A DNA stretch of 15,550 bases, taken from the NCBI GenBank assembly GCA_964465915.1, contig CAYXMJ010000058.1, positions 1-15,550 on the forward strand, in the 5' to 3' direction. Below the pieces are notes generated by a model. The model was not told the DNA's origin and ran no database searches. It saw nothing but the letters and a program-made list of their open reading frames with translations. The DNA is from CAVPHV01 sp964465915. GTDB taxonomy: Bacteria > Actinomycetota > Acidimicrobiia > Spongiisociales > UBA5794. A program made the translations under genes and the position numbers. Below are positions 1 through 6,761 of this stretch, piece after piece (the first letter of the stretch is position 1; every line of letters begins with the position of its first letter).

Positions 1-855
1 CAGCACGAAGCCGATGGCGATCGCGGCCAGAGCCGGGAAGAGCACCTTCTTCTCTCCTACCCGCGCCGGGAGCCAGGCGAAGGCCAGGCGCAGCGCAATG
101 GCGGTACCGGCGTAGAAGGCAAAGAACAACCCCACGCTGCCGATGCCGACCTCGTCGATGAAGGTTCGTAGGAACGTGAAGTAGCCGGTGAGTACGAACG
201 AGAACACCCCGATGATCAACCAGATCGGCAGCAGGTCGGGTCTGCGGATCGCCGCAAAATACCCGGTCTTCTCATCGCTTTCGTCGAGGGCCGGAGCCCG
301 CTCCGGCAGCCACAGCGAGATGATCAACGCACCAAAGGCGAAGGCGGCCGCGGTGAGGAACAACTCGTCGAAACCGGCTCGGCTCAGCACGATGTCACCC
401 AGGATCCCGCCGAATGCGATCGGCAGCAGGCCGGACACGCCAAACAGAGCGAGACCTTCGGTGCGACGCGACGCGGGGACAACATCGGCCCCGTAGGTGA
501 AGAGCGCGGTGAACAGACTGGCTTCCGCAACGCCGTGGATGATGCGCACGATGTAGATCCACGGTCCCAGCGAGGACACGGTCAGGTACAGCAGGATGGC
601 GCCGACGTTGACGACGTTCCCGACCAAGATCACGGGCCGCCGGCCGCGGGTGTCCATGATCGTTCCGATGGTGGGGCGGGAGAGGATCGAGGCGATCGCG
701 GTCACCCCAATGATGACGCCGATGAGGACCGCGTTGGCACCGAGATCTTCGAGGTAGCGGGGCAAGTGGATGAACAGGAAGAACGACATGCCCTGGAACA
801 GGTTTGCCAGGGACACCAGAACAAATGGTCGGGTGAAGAGTCGGTCGCGGGCCAC
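1..855 (-). CDS. MFS transporter, N-terminal part (cut by window edge)
   Basis: This reading frame stays open from a GTG at 855 to the window edge (285 codons), so the C-terminal third is missing. The protein is very hydrophobic, with successive helices typical of the major facilitator superfamily. The loop between helices 2 and 3 reads RPTIGTIMDTRGRRPVI, the MFS motif A (G-x-x-x-D-x-x-G-R-R), at roughly residues 57-73. A hydrophilic loop near residue 200 (ERAPALDESDEKTG) is the usual central linker between the two six-helix halves. It most likely exports or imports a small molecule by proton-coupled transport in the inner membrane; the substrate cannot be told. The start is fixed because an in-frame TAG lies 12 bases upstream of the GTG. 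There is no Shine-Dalgarno sequence, but a TAGCCT hexamer ends six bases before the GTG, which fits a leaderless mRNA. It is divergent from the ABC ATPase gene. Confidence 0.85.
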   Translation of the reverse strand, partial: MARDRLFTRPFVLVSLANLFQGMSFFLFIHLPRYLEDLGANAVLIGVIIGVTAIASILSRPTIGTIMDTRGRRPVILVGNVVNVGAILLYLTVSSLGPWIYIVRIIHGVAEASLFTALFTYGADVVPASRRTEGLALFGVSGLLPIAFGGILGDIVLSRAGFDELFLTAAAFAFGALIISLWLPERAPALDESDEKTGYFAAIRRPDLLPIWLIIGVFSFVLTGYFTFLRTFIDEVGIGSVGLFFAFYAGTAIALRLAFAWLPARVGEKKVLFPALAAIAIGFVL

Positions 856-861
856 CGCACG

Positions 862-867
862 AGGCTA
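862..867 (-). promoter_or_regulatory. Candidate -10 hexamer for the MFS gene
   Basis: TAGCCT (read on the minus strand) matches the actinobacterial TANNNT -10 pattern and ends six bases before the GTG start at 855. A transcript would begin at or next to the start codon (leaderless). No convincing -35 element is visible 16-18 bases upstream. Confidence 0.4.
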
Positions 868-893
868 ACGGTTGGTCGGGGTCGTCGATTCGC

Positions 894-899
894 TACCGT
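894..899 (+). promoter_or_regulatory. Candidate -10 hexamer for the ABC ATPase gene
   Basis: TACCGT matches TANNNT and lies nine bases before ATG 909, which has no Shine-Dalgarno sequence. The expected transcription start (about 906-908) would give a leaderless or nearly leaderless mRNA from ATG 909 and would exclude the alternative GTG at 903. No clear -35 is seen. Confidence 0.35.
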
Positions 900-908
900 C
901 TCGTGCCG

Positions 909-1712
909 ATGGCAGTACCCGAACCGACCGAAGTGATTGCTCTTGAAGGTGTCGCGGTGATCCGCGAGGGTCGGCGTCTGCTCGACCGGGTCGATTGGAA
1001 CGTCCACAGCCACGAGCGGTGGGTAGTGCTCGGTCCGAATGGTGCGGGCAAGACCACGATGCTCCAGGTCGCCTCCACCTACCTCACGCCGTCACGGGGC
1101 ACCGTACGGGTGCTGGGCCACACTCGGGGGCGATTCGATGTCAGGGTGCTGCGAGAACGGATCGGCTACGCCGGGGCGGGCCCGGCTTCCCTGGTGCGTA
1201 CCAACCTGCCGGCGCTCGAGATTGTGGTGACCGGTCGTCACGCCGCCTTCGTCGACAGCCGGTGGCACGACTACACCGAGGGCGATTGGGCGAAGGCGGA
1301 GGAGAACCTCGACCGCCTCGGTGCTCGCCACCTTGCCGAACGCACCTTCGGCACCCTGTCGGCGGGAGAGAAGCAGCGGGTATTGATCGCTCGCAGCCTG
1401 ATGACCGATCCCGACTTACTGCTGCTCGACGAGGCCACCACGGGGCTGGACCTTGGAGCCAGGGAGGAACTGGTCGCCTCGCTGGCCGACCTCGCCACCG
1501 ATCCCGACAGCCCAGCCGTCGCCCTCGTGACCCACCACGTAGAGGAGATCCCGGAAGGCTTCACCCATATCGTCATGCTCGGCGCTGGTCTAGTGATGGC
1601 CTCCGGATCGATCGACACCACACTCACGGAAGACTCCCTGTCCGCGTGCTTCGGCGTACCCCTGCGTCTCGACCGCCTCGAGGGTCGCTATCGGGCCTGG
1701 AAGCCCAGGTAG
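909..1712 (+). CDS. Orphan ABC-type ATP-binding protein (COG1119/YlmA-ModF-like)
   Basis: This 267-residue protein is a single ABC nucleotide-binding domain. Walker A is GPNGAGKTT (residues 42-50), the signature is LSAGEKQR (150-157, a variant of LSGGQ), Walker B is LLLLDE (170-175), and the H-loop histidine is in VTHHVEEI (about 209). The THHVEEIP...FTH pattern near the end is typical of COG1119 proteins such as Bacillus YlmA, often labelled molybdate or iron transport ATPases. No permease or binding-protein gene is adjacent, so a transport role is uncertain; it may pair with a distant permease or work outside transport. An alternative GTG start at 903 would add two residues; ATG 909 is preferred from the position of TACCGT at 894-899. 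Its stop lies 17 bases from the stop of the convergent ilvC. Confidence 0.88.
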   Translation: MAVPEPTEVIALEGVAVIREGRRLLDRVDWNVHSHERWVVLGPNGAGKTTMLQVASTYLTPSRGTVRVLGHTRGRFDVRVLRERIGYAGAGPASLVRTNLPALEIVVTGRHAAFVDSRWHDYTEGDWAKAEENLDRLGARHLAERTFGTLSAGEKQRVLIARSLMTDPDLLLLDEATTGLDLGAREELVASLADLATDPDSPAVALVTHHVEEIPEGFTHIVMLGAGLVMASGSIDTTLTEDSLSACFGVPLRLDRLEGRYRAWKPR

Positions 1713-1729
1713 ACCGAGCCCGAGACTCC

Positions 1730-2740
1730 CTACTCCAAGCCGGGCGTTCGCGGGGTCAGGAAGGGCATCATCGCCCTGAGCTCACGGCCGACTTGCTCGA
1801 TCCGGAGGTCTTGCTCGGCGTCGCGGGTTGCGAGCAGCTTGGGGGCGCCGTCGCGGCTTTCGGCCAGCCATTCGCGGGCGAACTCGCCGGAGCGGATCTC
1901 GTCGAGGATCTTGACCATTTCGGCCCGGGTTTCCTCGGTGATGATCCGGGGTCCCCGGGTGTAGTCGCCAAACTCGGCCGTATCCGAAACCGAGTACCGC
2001 ATCCACGACATCCCACCCTCGTAGAGCAGGTCGACGATGAGCTTGAGTTCGTGGAGCGTCTCGAAGTAGGCAGACTCGGGCTGGTACCCGGCGTTGACCA
2101 AGGTGTCGAACGAGGCCTTGATGAGCTCGGAGACCCCACCACAGAGGATGACCTGCTCGCCAAAGAGGTCCGTCTCGGTCTCCTCCTCGAACGTGGTCTC
2201 GAGAACACCGGCGCGGCCGCCACCGATACCCCAGGCGTATGACATGGCCAGGTCCTTGGCGTCACCCGACGCATCCTGATGAACGGCGAGCAGGCACGGC
2301 ACGCCGCTGCCTTCGGTGTAGGTGCGGCGCACCAAGTGACCGGGTCCCTTGGGGGCAACCATGGTGACGTCGACGTAGGGCGGCGGTTCGACGACACCGA
2401 AGTGCACGTTGAAGCCGTGAGCAAACATCAAGACATCGCCCTGTTCGAGATGAGGTGCGATCTCCTCAGCGTAGAGGTCGCCCATCAGTTGGTCGGGCAC
2501 CAGCATCATGATCACATTGGCGGCCCGCGCCGCGTCCGCCGGGGTCATCACCGGGAGGCCGTACTCCAGGGCGCGTTCCCGATTGGGGGAGCCTTCGCGC
2601 AGACCCACCACGACGGGGACCCCCGAATCGAACAGGTTGAGGGCGTGGGCGTGACCCTGGCTGCCGAAACCGATGACGGCGACCTCGCGTCCCGCGATGA
2701 GCGACGGGTCGGCGTCCTTGTCGTAGTAGATGTGGGCCAT
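1730..2740 (-). CDS. ilvC: Ketol-acid reductoisomerase (class I)
   Basis: IlvC converts acetolactate or acetohydroxybutyrate to the dihydroxy acid in valine, leucine and isoleucine synthesis, using NAD(P)H and Mg2+. The 336-residue length matches the short class I enzymes. The Rossmann motif GFGSQGHAHALNL is at 24-36, followed by the cofactor-selectivity loop GLREGSPNR (46-54), whose Arg48 and Ser51 suggest NADPH. The APKGPGH motif is at 129-135. The metal ligands expected for the family are present: Asp191 and Glu195 (TDLFGEQ), Glu227 and Glu231 (ETLHEL), plus Ser252. The start is the ATG at 2740, with AAGGAAG at 2746-2752. A longer open frame back to 2845 lacks family similarity. No ilvB, ilvN or leuA is adjacent, so it sits alone here, unlike the common ilvBNC arrangement. 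Confidence 0.96.
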   Translation of the reverse strand: MAHIYYDKDADPSLIAGREVAVIGFGSQGHAHALNLFDSGVPVVVGLREGSPNRERALEYGLPVMTPADAARAANVIMMLVPDQLMGDLYAEEIAPHLEQGDVLMFAHGFNVHFGVVEPPPYVDVTMVAPKGPGHLVRRTYTEGSGVPCLLAVHQDASGDAKDLAMSYAWGIGGGRAGVLETTFEEETETDLFGEQVILCGGVSELIKASFDTLVNAGYQPESAYFETLHELKLIVDLLYEGGMSWMRYSVSDTAEFGDYTRGPRIITEETRAEMVKILDEIRSGEFAREWLAESRDGAPKLLATRDAEQDLRIEQVGRELRAMMPFLTPRTPGLE

Positions 2741-2745
2741 GAGAG

Positions 2746-2752
2746 CTTCCTT
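2746..2752 (-). promoter_or_regulatory. Ribosome-binding site of ilvC
   Basis: AAGGAAG on the minus strand lies five bases before the ATG at 2740. It decides this start over the upstream in-frame ATG at 2845. Confidence 0.7.
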
Positions 2753-2777
2753 GCCGAGGTGACGTGTGTGAAGGGAG

Positions 2778-2783
2778 ACCATA
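2778..2783 (-). promoter_or_regulatory. Candidate -10 hexamer for ilvC
   Basis: TATGGT on the minus strand fits TANNNT and would start a transcript with a leader of about 30 bases that contains the AAGGAAG site. No -35 match is evident. The leader is too short for a T-box or a leader-peptide attenuator, and I see neither. Confidence 0.3.
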
Positions 2784-2874
2784 CCCGACCCGTGAGGAGG
2801 TGCGGTTTGCCAAGACGCGGCCAGATCTGTGGAGGCCACCGTCATCTAGCCTGGGTGTCCAGTGCGGAGGTGAG

Positions 2875-3240
2875 ATGGCATTTCCCAAGCCGAGCGATGC
2901 GGACAAGGCGTGGTTCGAGGCATTGCTGCCGGAGGCGCCGGGCGTGACGATGCGGCCGATGTTCGGCAACTACGCAGGATTCGCCAACGGCAACATGTTC
3001 CTGTGCCTGTTCGGCGATCAAGTCGCGGTCCGCCTCGATGAGGTTGGGCGTGCAGAGTTGCTGTCGGTCGCCGGTAGCGAGCCGTTTGAGCCCGTATCGG
3101 GCAGGCCGATGAAGGAGTACGTTGTGCTGCCCGAGCATTGGCGGGACACACCGGACTTGGCCGAAGAGTGGGTCGACCGGTCTCTCGAGTACGCGGCGGC
3201 GATGCCGACTCGGCGCCATAAGGGCAAAACAGCGAAGTAG
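2875..3240 (+). CDS. TfoX N-terminal-domain protein
   Basis: This 121-residue protein matches the TfoX N-terminal domain family (PF04993). It has the core RPMFGNYAGFANGNMFLCLF (about residues 23-42), followed by a QVAVRLD strand and a central EPFEPVSGRPMKEYVVLPE segment. In family members this corresponds to the conserved FGG-Y-x-x-G-x-MF and M-x-x-Y-x-x-P patterns. The domain is named after the competence regulator TfoX/Sxy, but stand-alone copies like this are common and have no defined job. There is no TfoX C-terminal domain. The ATG at 2875 is chosen because GGAGG lies at 2866-2870; an open frame reaching back to 2764 has no such signal. It ends in a basic tail (RRHKGKTAK). It is divergent from ilvC and 95 bases ahead of the permease-USP gene. 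Confidence 0.82.
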   Translation: MAFPKPSDADKAWFEALLPEAPGVTMRPMFGNYAGFANGNMFLCLFGDQVAVRLDEVGRAELLSVAGSEPFEPVSGRPMKEYVVLPEHWRDTPDLAEEWVDRSLEYAAAMPTRRHKGKTAK

Positions 3241-3279
3241 CAGAGCCGATCGGCTCGGCACGCAAGCGCCCGATACCCC

Positions 3280-3285
3280 TATCCT
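3280..3285 (+). promoter_or_regulatory. Candidate -10 hexamer for the permease-USP gene
   Basis: TATCCT matches TANNNT and would give a leader of roughly 40 bases that carries the GGAGG at 3323-3327. No -35 match is visible. A 14-base perfect palindrome (3243-3256) lies upstream of it. Confidence 0.3.
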
Positions 3286-3322
3286 CACCCCAACCGCACC
3301 GCAGGATCCGCCGCCCCTGACT

Positions 3323-3327
3323 GGAGG
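3323..3327 (+). promoter_or_regulatory. Ribosome-binding site pointing to a CTG start
   Basis: GGAGG lies eight bases before the in-frame CTG at 3336. Between the upstream in-frame stop (3318-3320) and the ATG at 3393 there is no ATG, GTG or TTG in this frame. This site is therefore the main evidence for initiation at CTG. Confidence 0.6.
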
Positions 3328-3335
3328 TTCCAAGC

Positions 3336-5525
3336 CTGGACCTGAAACGCGATCTGAGCCTCTACGCGGTATTTACGATCAGCCTCGGCGCGATGGTGGG
3401 CAGTGGCATCTTCGTGCTCCCCGGCCTCGGCTACTTCCTGGCGGGCCCGGCCATCATCCTTGCCTACTTCTTGGCCGGCATCGTGGTACTCCCCGCCGCG
3501 TTCTCCAAGTCGGAAATGGCCACGGCTATGCCCCACGCCGGCGGGACCTACCTGTACATCGATCGTGCCATGGGACCCTTGATGGGCACGATCGCTGGTT
3601 TTGGCGTCTGGTTCTCGCTCATCTTCAAGGCGGCCTTTGCTCTCGTCGGTCTCAGCGTCTACCTGCAACTGCTCATTCCCGACGCCCCGGCCAAGCCGGT
3701 TGCGTTGGGGTTGGCGGCGGTGCTGATTGGGGTCAACGTCGCCGGCGTGAAGCAGTCCGGCACGCTGCAGGCTGCGATTGTCTCCATAGTCATGACGGTG
3801 CTCGTCCTGTTCATCGTCCTCGGAGTCGGCTCCGTCGAGCCCGACAACTACCAGCCGTTCTTGCCTGAGGGTTTCCACGGCCTCATCGCCGCAACCGGCC
3901 TCGTCTTCGTGTCCTATGCCGGGGTGACCAAGGTGGCATCGCTCGCTGAGGAGATAAAGCGGCCGGCACGCAACATTCCCCGCGCCATCTTCATGTCGCT
4001 CGTCCTGATGATGTTTCTCTACCCGACGATAGTATTTGTGATCGTTGGAGTGACGCCGGGGGCCGACCTGAGCAAGGACGTCACGCCGATGGCCACGGCA
4101 GGCTCGGAGTTCCTGGGGCGAGCCGGCGAACTAGCGATTGCCGGGGTTGCCGTCCTGGCGCTGGTGAGCATGGCGAACGCCGGAATACTCGCCTCCTCTC
4201 GCTATCCCCTCGCCATGAGCCGCAATCGGCTGGCGCCATCAGTTCTTGGCCGAGTTGGCTCTCGTAGTACTCCAATCCCGGCTGTGCTCCTCACCGGAGG
4301 CGTGCTCGTGGCCCTCATTGCGGTGTTCCCGATCATCGAGTTGGCCAAGCTTGCTTCGGCGTTTCAGCTGCTCGTTTTTGCGCTTGTCAACTTCGCTGTG
4401 ATCGCATTCCGGGAGAGCCACGTCGACTGGTACCGGCCGTCGTTCCGCTCGCCGTTCTACCCGTGGATGCAGATCGCCGGGATCGCAGCGTCGCTACTGC
4501 TGCTGTTGTTCATGGGCATCGTTCCAATCCTCGGGGCCATCATCATCGTGCTCGGAGGGGTCGGCTGGTACCGCATCTTCGGCAGGTCACGGACCAGCCA
4601 CGAGAGCGCATCGCTCGATGCGTTGCGGATCCGTGCAATGAGTCAGCTTGTCTCCGAGACCGAAGCCGCGCTCGACGCCGACGGGAAGGCGAACGTGCTG
4701 ATCCCGGTTCACCTCGGGATCAACGACCGTCGGTTGCGCGATCTGATCCGCACTGCGGGTCGGGTGACACGGCGGGGGGGCGAGGTGCGGGTCGTGCAGG
4801 TCGCTCGGGACGGTCCGGATAGCGAGATGCGACGGGCGCGATCGACCGAGGAGCAGGAGCTTGATGCGGTTGCCGGCGAACAGGCGATGGAACTCGGCGT
4901 CCCCATCTCTGTCTTCCACGCCACCGGGCGGCATCGTCGTCAGGCACTCGATGCGTTCGTGCGAGACCACGGTGTCGATCTCGTGCTCGCCGAGTTGCTC
5001 CAGACCAGCACCGGCCGGGGCTTCCGCGCCGACATGGAGTGGCTGGGTGACCGGGTGCTTTGTGATGTTGCCCTGCTCGGCAACCGCTACCTCGAGGTAG
5101 TTGACGACATCGCCGTGCTTGGTTCCGGTGGTCCGCTTGACCCGGTCAAGTTGAACTTCGCCGGCCGGATTGGCCAGGGCGAGGGCTCCACGGTGCGCAT
5201 CGTGCACGTGCTGGCCCCGGACGCCTCGGGGCGGCAAGTCGTCTCACTCCACGAGTACCACGATCGCCTCGGCAGCTCGCTGCCGGTGCCCGTCGTCAGC
5301 GAGGTTGAGCGCGGCACCAACCTGGTGGCAGAGCTGGCGACCCAGGCGCGCGGCGCCGACTTGGTGATCATCGGGGCGGTGCGCACCCGTCTCCGGTTGC
5401 TGTCCGACCTCGTCGACCGGATCCAGGAACAGGTCGATGCGCCGCTGTTGTTGGTCCGTACCCATGAGTTGGCGAATCGTCCGTCGTTGCGCGGTCGCAT
5501 GTTGGAGCGGGTCCTGCGGGCCTGA
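3336..5525 (+). CDS. APC-family amino-acid permease with two C-terminal UspA-like domains
   Basis: This 729-residue fusion begins with an amino acid-polyamine-organocation permease (about 1-412, around 12 hydrophobic helices). Helix 1 carries the family motif GSGIF (about 22-26), and the segment SLAEEIKRPARNIPRAI is the typical APC loop. After residue 415 the protein becomes soluble, with two domains of universal-stress-protein type. The first runs about 450-585 (NVLIPVHLG at its start). The second runs about 590-715, starting IAVLGSGG and ending GADLVIIGAVRTRL...APLLLVRT. Such permease-USP fusions are known in archaea and actinobacteria; the USP parts are thought to sense nucleotide or energy state at the membrane. 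Starting at the first ATG (3393) would remove half of helix 1, so the CTG at 3336, served by GGAGG, is preferred. The substrate is probably an amino acid but cannot be specified. Confidence 0.88.
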   Translation: MDLKRDLSLYAVFTISLGAMVGSGIFVLPGLGYFLAGPAIILAYFLAGIVVLPAAFSKSEMATAMPHAGGTYLYIDRAMGPLMGTIAGFGVWFSLIFKAAFALVGLSVYLQLLIPDAPAKPVALGLAAVLIGVNVAGVKQSGTLQAAIVSIVMTVLVLFIVLGVGSVEPDNYQPFLPEGFHGLIAATGLVFVSYAGVTKVASLAEEIKRPARNIPRAIFMSLVLMMFLYPTIVFVIVGVTPGADLSKDVTPMATAGSEFLGRAGELAIAGVAVLALVSMANAGILASSRYPLAMSRNRLAPSVLGRVGSRSTPIPAVLLTGGVLVALIAVFPIIELAKLASAFQLLVFALVNFAVIAFRESHVDWYRPSFRSPFYPWMQIAGIAASLLLLLFMGIVPILGAIIIVLGGVGWYRIFGRSRTSHESASLDALRIRAMSQLVSETEAALDADGKANVLIPVHLGINDRRLRDLIRTAGRVTRRGGEVRVVQVARDGPDSEMRRARSTEEQELDAVAGEQAMELGVPISVFHATGRHRRQALDAFVRDHGVDLVLAELLQTSTGRGFRADMEWLGDRVLCDVALLGNRYLEVVDDIAVLGSGGPLDPVKLNFAGRIGQGEGSTVRIVHVLAPDASGRQVVSLHEYHDRLGSSLPVPVVSEVERGTNLVAELATQARGADLVIIGAVRTRLRLLSDLVDRIQEQVDAPLLLVRTHELANRPSLRGRMLERVLRA

Positions 5526-5532
5526 GGTGCCG

Positions 5533-5549
5533 CGGGTGACGACCACCCG
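5533..5549 (+). terminator. Weak hairpin after the permease-USP gene
   Basis: CGGGTG and CACCCG form a six-pair stem with a five-base loop, eight bases after the stop codon. No T-run follows, so it is at best a weak terminator of the kind often proposed in actinobacteria. The rest of the gap to 5690 shows no further clear signal. Confidence 0.3.
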
Positions 5550-5690
5550 AGTCCCGTTGCCCTTCGGCCCAGGACTAGCGGCCACCTAGCCGCGATCGCA
5601 CGCCGGGGGGACAGACCGCCCGAGATGAGTGTGTCAGGCTAACGTCTGGTCCTACCGCCTGGCCGTGCTCGATGATCTGAGGGAGGTTCC

Positions 5691-6278
5691 GTGGAATCCG
5701 GGTTGCCCCGATACGAGTTTCGCGTGTGGGGAGATCAGCTCAACGACGTGTTTTCCGCCATTGCGGCGAACTCCCGCTTGATCGAGAGTCGGGCCCGTGT
5801 GGAGACCTATCTCGTGTCGCGTCACAATGCCGGCACCAACCCCAAGATCCGCGACGCCGAACTCGACGTGAAGGTGTTGCTTGGGGTCGTCGAGGGTTGT
5901 GAGCAGTGGGAGCCAACGGTGCGGATGACCCTTCCGCTCAGTGCCGGCCAAGTCCGTGAAGTCCTTGCCGGCTGGCTCGATCTGGACGACGTCATCCTCG
6001 AACGAGACGAGTACACCTACCAGCAATTGGTCGATGAAGTAGTGGCACCCCGCAAGGATGTTGTCGCGATAGAACTCGCCAAGATTCGGCACGCCTACGA
6101 GGTGAGCGGCTGCATCGCGGAGGTGGCCGATGTGACGATTGCCGGCTCCACGCTGCAGACCGCGGCGGTGGAGTCAACGGACCTCGGTCTGTTGCTTGCC
6201 GCCCGGCGCTTGGTGGGCCTCGATGGGATGGAGAACGTCAACTACCCGCAGGAGATCAGAAAGGTGCTGGGCTGGTGA
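5691..6278 (+). CDS. Divergent CYTH/triphosphate-tunnel-fold protein, uncharacterised
   Basis: This 195-residue protein has no name I can give, but its strand pattern resembles the CYTH (class IV adenylate cyclase/thiamine triphosphatase) fold. It starts with YEFRVWG (8-14) where CYTH enzymes have ExExK. ETYLVS (about 38-43) is in the position of the usual D-T-Y-F strand. KIRDAELDVKVLL corresponds to the LKLR strand pair. KIRHAYEVSG and then EVADVTIAG...AVES match the late R-x-x-Y and acidic strands. The ExExK motif itself is altered, so catalysis may differ or be absent. The GTG at 5691 has GGAGG at 5682-5686. The next gene, 21 bases downstream, is a true CYTH enzyme, so the two are very likely co-transcribed and may act on the same polyphosphate or triphosphate compound. 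Fold assignment is inference. Confidence 0.68.
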   Translation: MESGLPRYEFRVWGDQLNDVFSAIAANSRLIESRARVETYLVSRHNAGTNPKIRDAELDVKVLLGVVEGCEQWEPTVRMTLPLSAGQVREVLAGWLDLDDVILERDEYTYQQLVDEVVAPRKDVVAIELAKIRHAYEVSGCIAEVADVTIAGSTLQTAAVESTDLGLLLAARRLVGLDGMENVNYPQEIRKVLGW

Positions 6279-6299
6279 TATCGAAGGTCGAGGGCTGAG

Positions 6300-6761
6300 G
6301 TGGCGGAGGAAATCGAACGCAAATTCCTGGTCGATGGCGACGAATGGCGCACGCTCGGCCGGGCCGAGGTGTTCCGCCAAGGCTATCTCTCGACGGTCAA
6401 GGAGCGCACGGTGCGCATCCGTGCCGTCGGGGATCAGGCTTGGATCACCGTCAAAGGACTGACCGTTGGCGCCTCCCGCGCCGAGTTCGAGTATCCCATC
6501 CCGCTGTCCGACGCCGAGCAGATGCTCGAGTTGTGCGAACAGCCCATCATCGAGAAGACCCGCCATGTGGTCGACACGGGCGGTCTGCGGTGGGAAATCG
6601 ACGAGTTCGACGGGGCCAACCGAGGTCTGGTCGTCGCTGAGGTCGAGCTCGACGATCCCGATCAGCCCATTGAGCTTCCCGATTGGGTCGGCGCAGAGGT
6701 CACCGATGACCCGCGCTACTACAACGCCAACCTGATCGCGCACCCCTACTCGGTTTGGTGA
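6300..6761 (+). CDS. CYTH-domain triphosphate-tunnel metalloenzyme
   Basis: This 153-residue protein is a short, single-domain CYTH enzyme. The hallmark ExExK is near the N-terminus (Glu4, Glu6, Lys8 in EEIERKFLV). It is followed by the strand TVRIRAVG, ITVKGLT, EFEYPI, a KTRHVV...RWEIDEFDG pair and VVAEVELDD. These strands supply the charged residues that line the tunnel and bind metal and triphosphate. Characterised short relatives (Nitrosomonas and Clostridium TTM proteins of similar length) hydrolyse tripolyphosphate, so inorganic triphosphatase is the best guess; class IV adenylate cyclase is less likely. The GTG start at 6300 has GAGGG at 6290-6294. It follows the CYTH-like gene by 21 bases, and its last 16 bases overlap the end of the opposing helicase gene. 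Confidence 0.9.
   Translation: MAEEIERKFLVDGDEWRTLGRAEVFRQGYLSTVKERTVRIRAVGDQAWITVKGLTVGASRAEFEYPIPLSDAEQMLELCEQPIIEKTRHVVDTGGLRWEIDEFDGANRGLVVAEVELDDPDQPIELPDWVGAEVTDDPRYYNANLIAHPYSVW

Noticed and set aside
995..2242. Long open frame on the plus strand (415 codons)
   Set aside because: It overlaps the ABC ATPase in another frame and then runs antisense through ilvC. Its composition is Arg/Gly-rich, with no recognisable motif. It is a by-product of high GC.
2741..2845. Longer start for ilvC
   Set aside because: IlvC proteins begin near MAHIYYDKDAD, and AAGGAAG precedes the ATG at 2740.
2764..2874. Longer start for the TfoX-domain gene
   Set aside because: The extra 37 residues lack family similarity, and GGAGG sits just before ATG 2875.
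3243..3256. Perfect palindrome GAGCCGATCGGCTC after the TfoX-domain gene
   Set aside because: As a hairpin it has only five pairs and no T-run. As an operator it is unsupported by a nearby regulator. It may be chance in GATC/GC-rich DNA.
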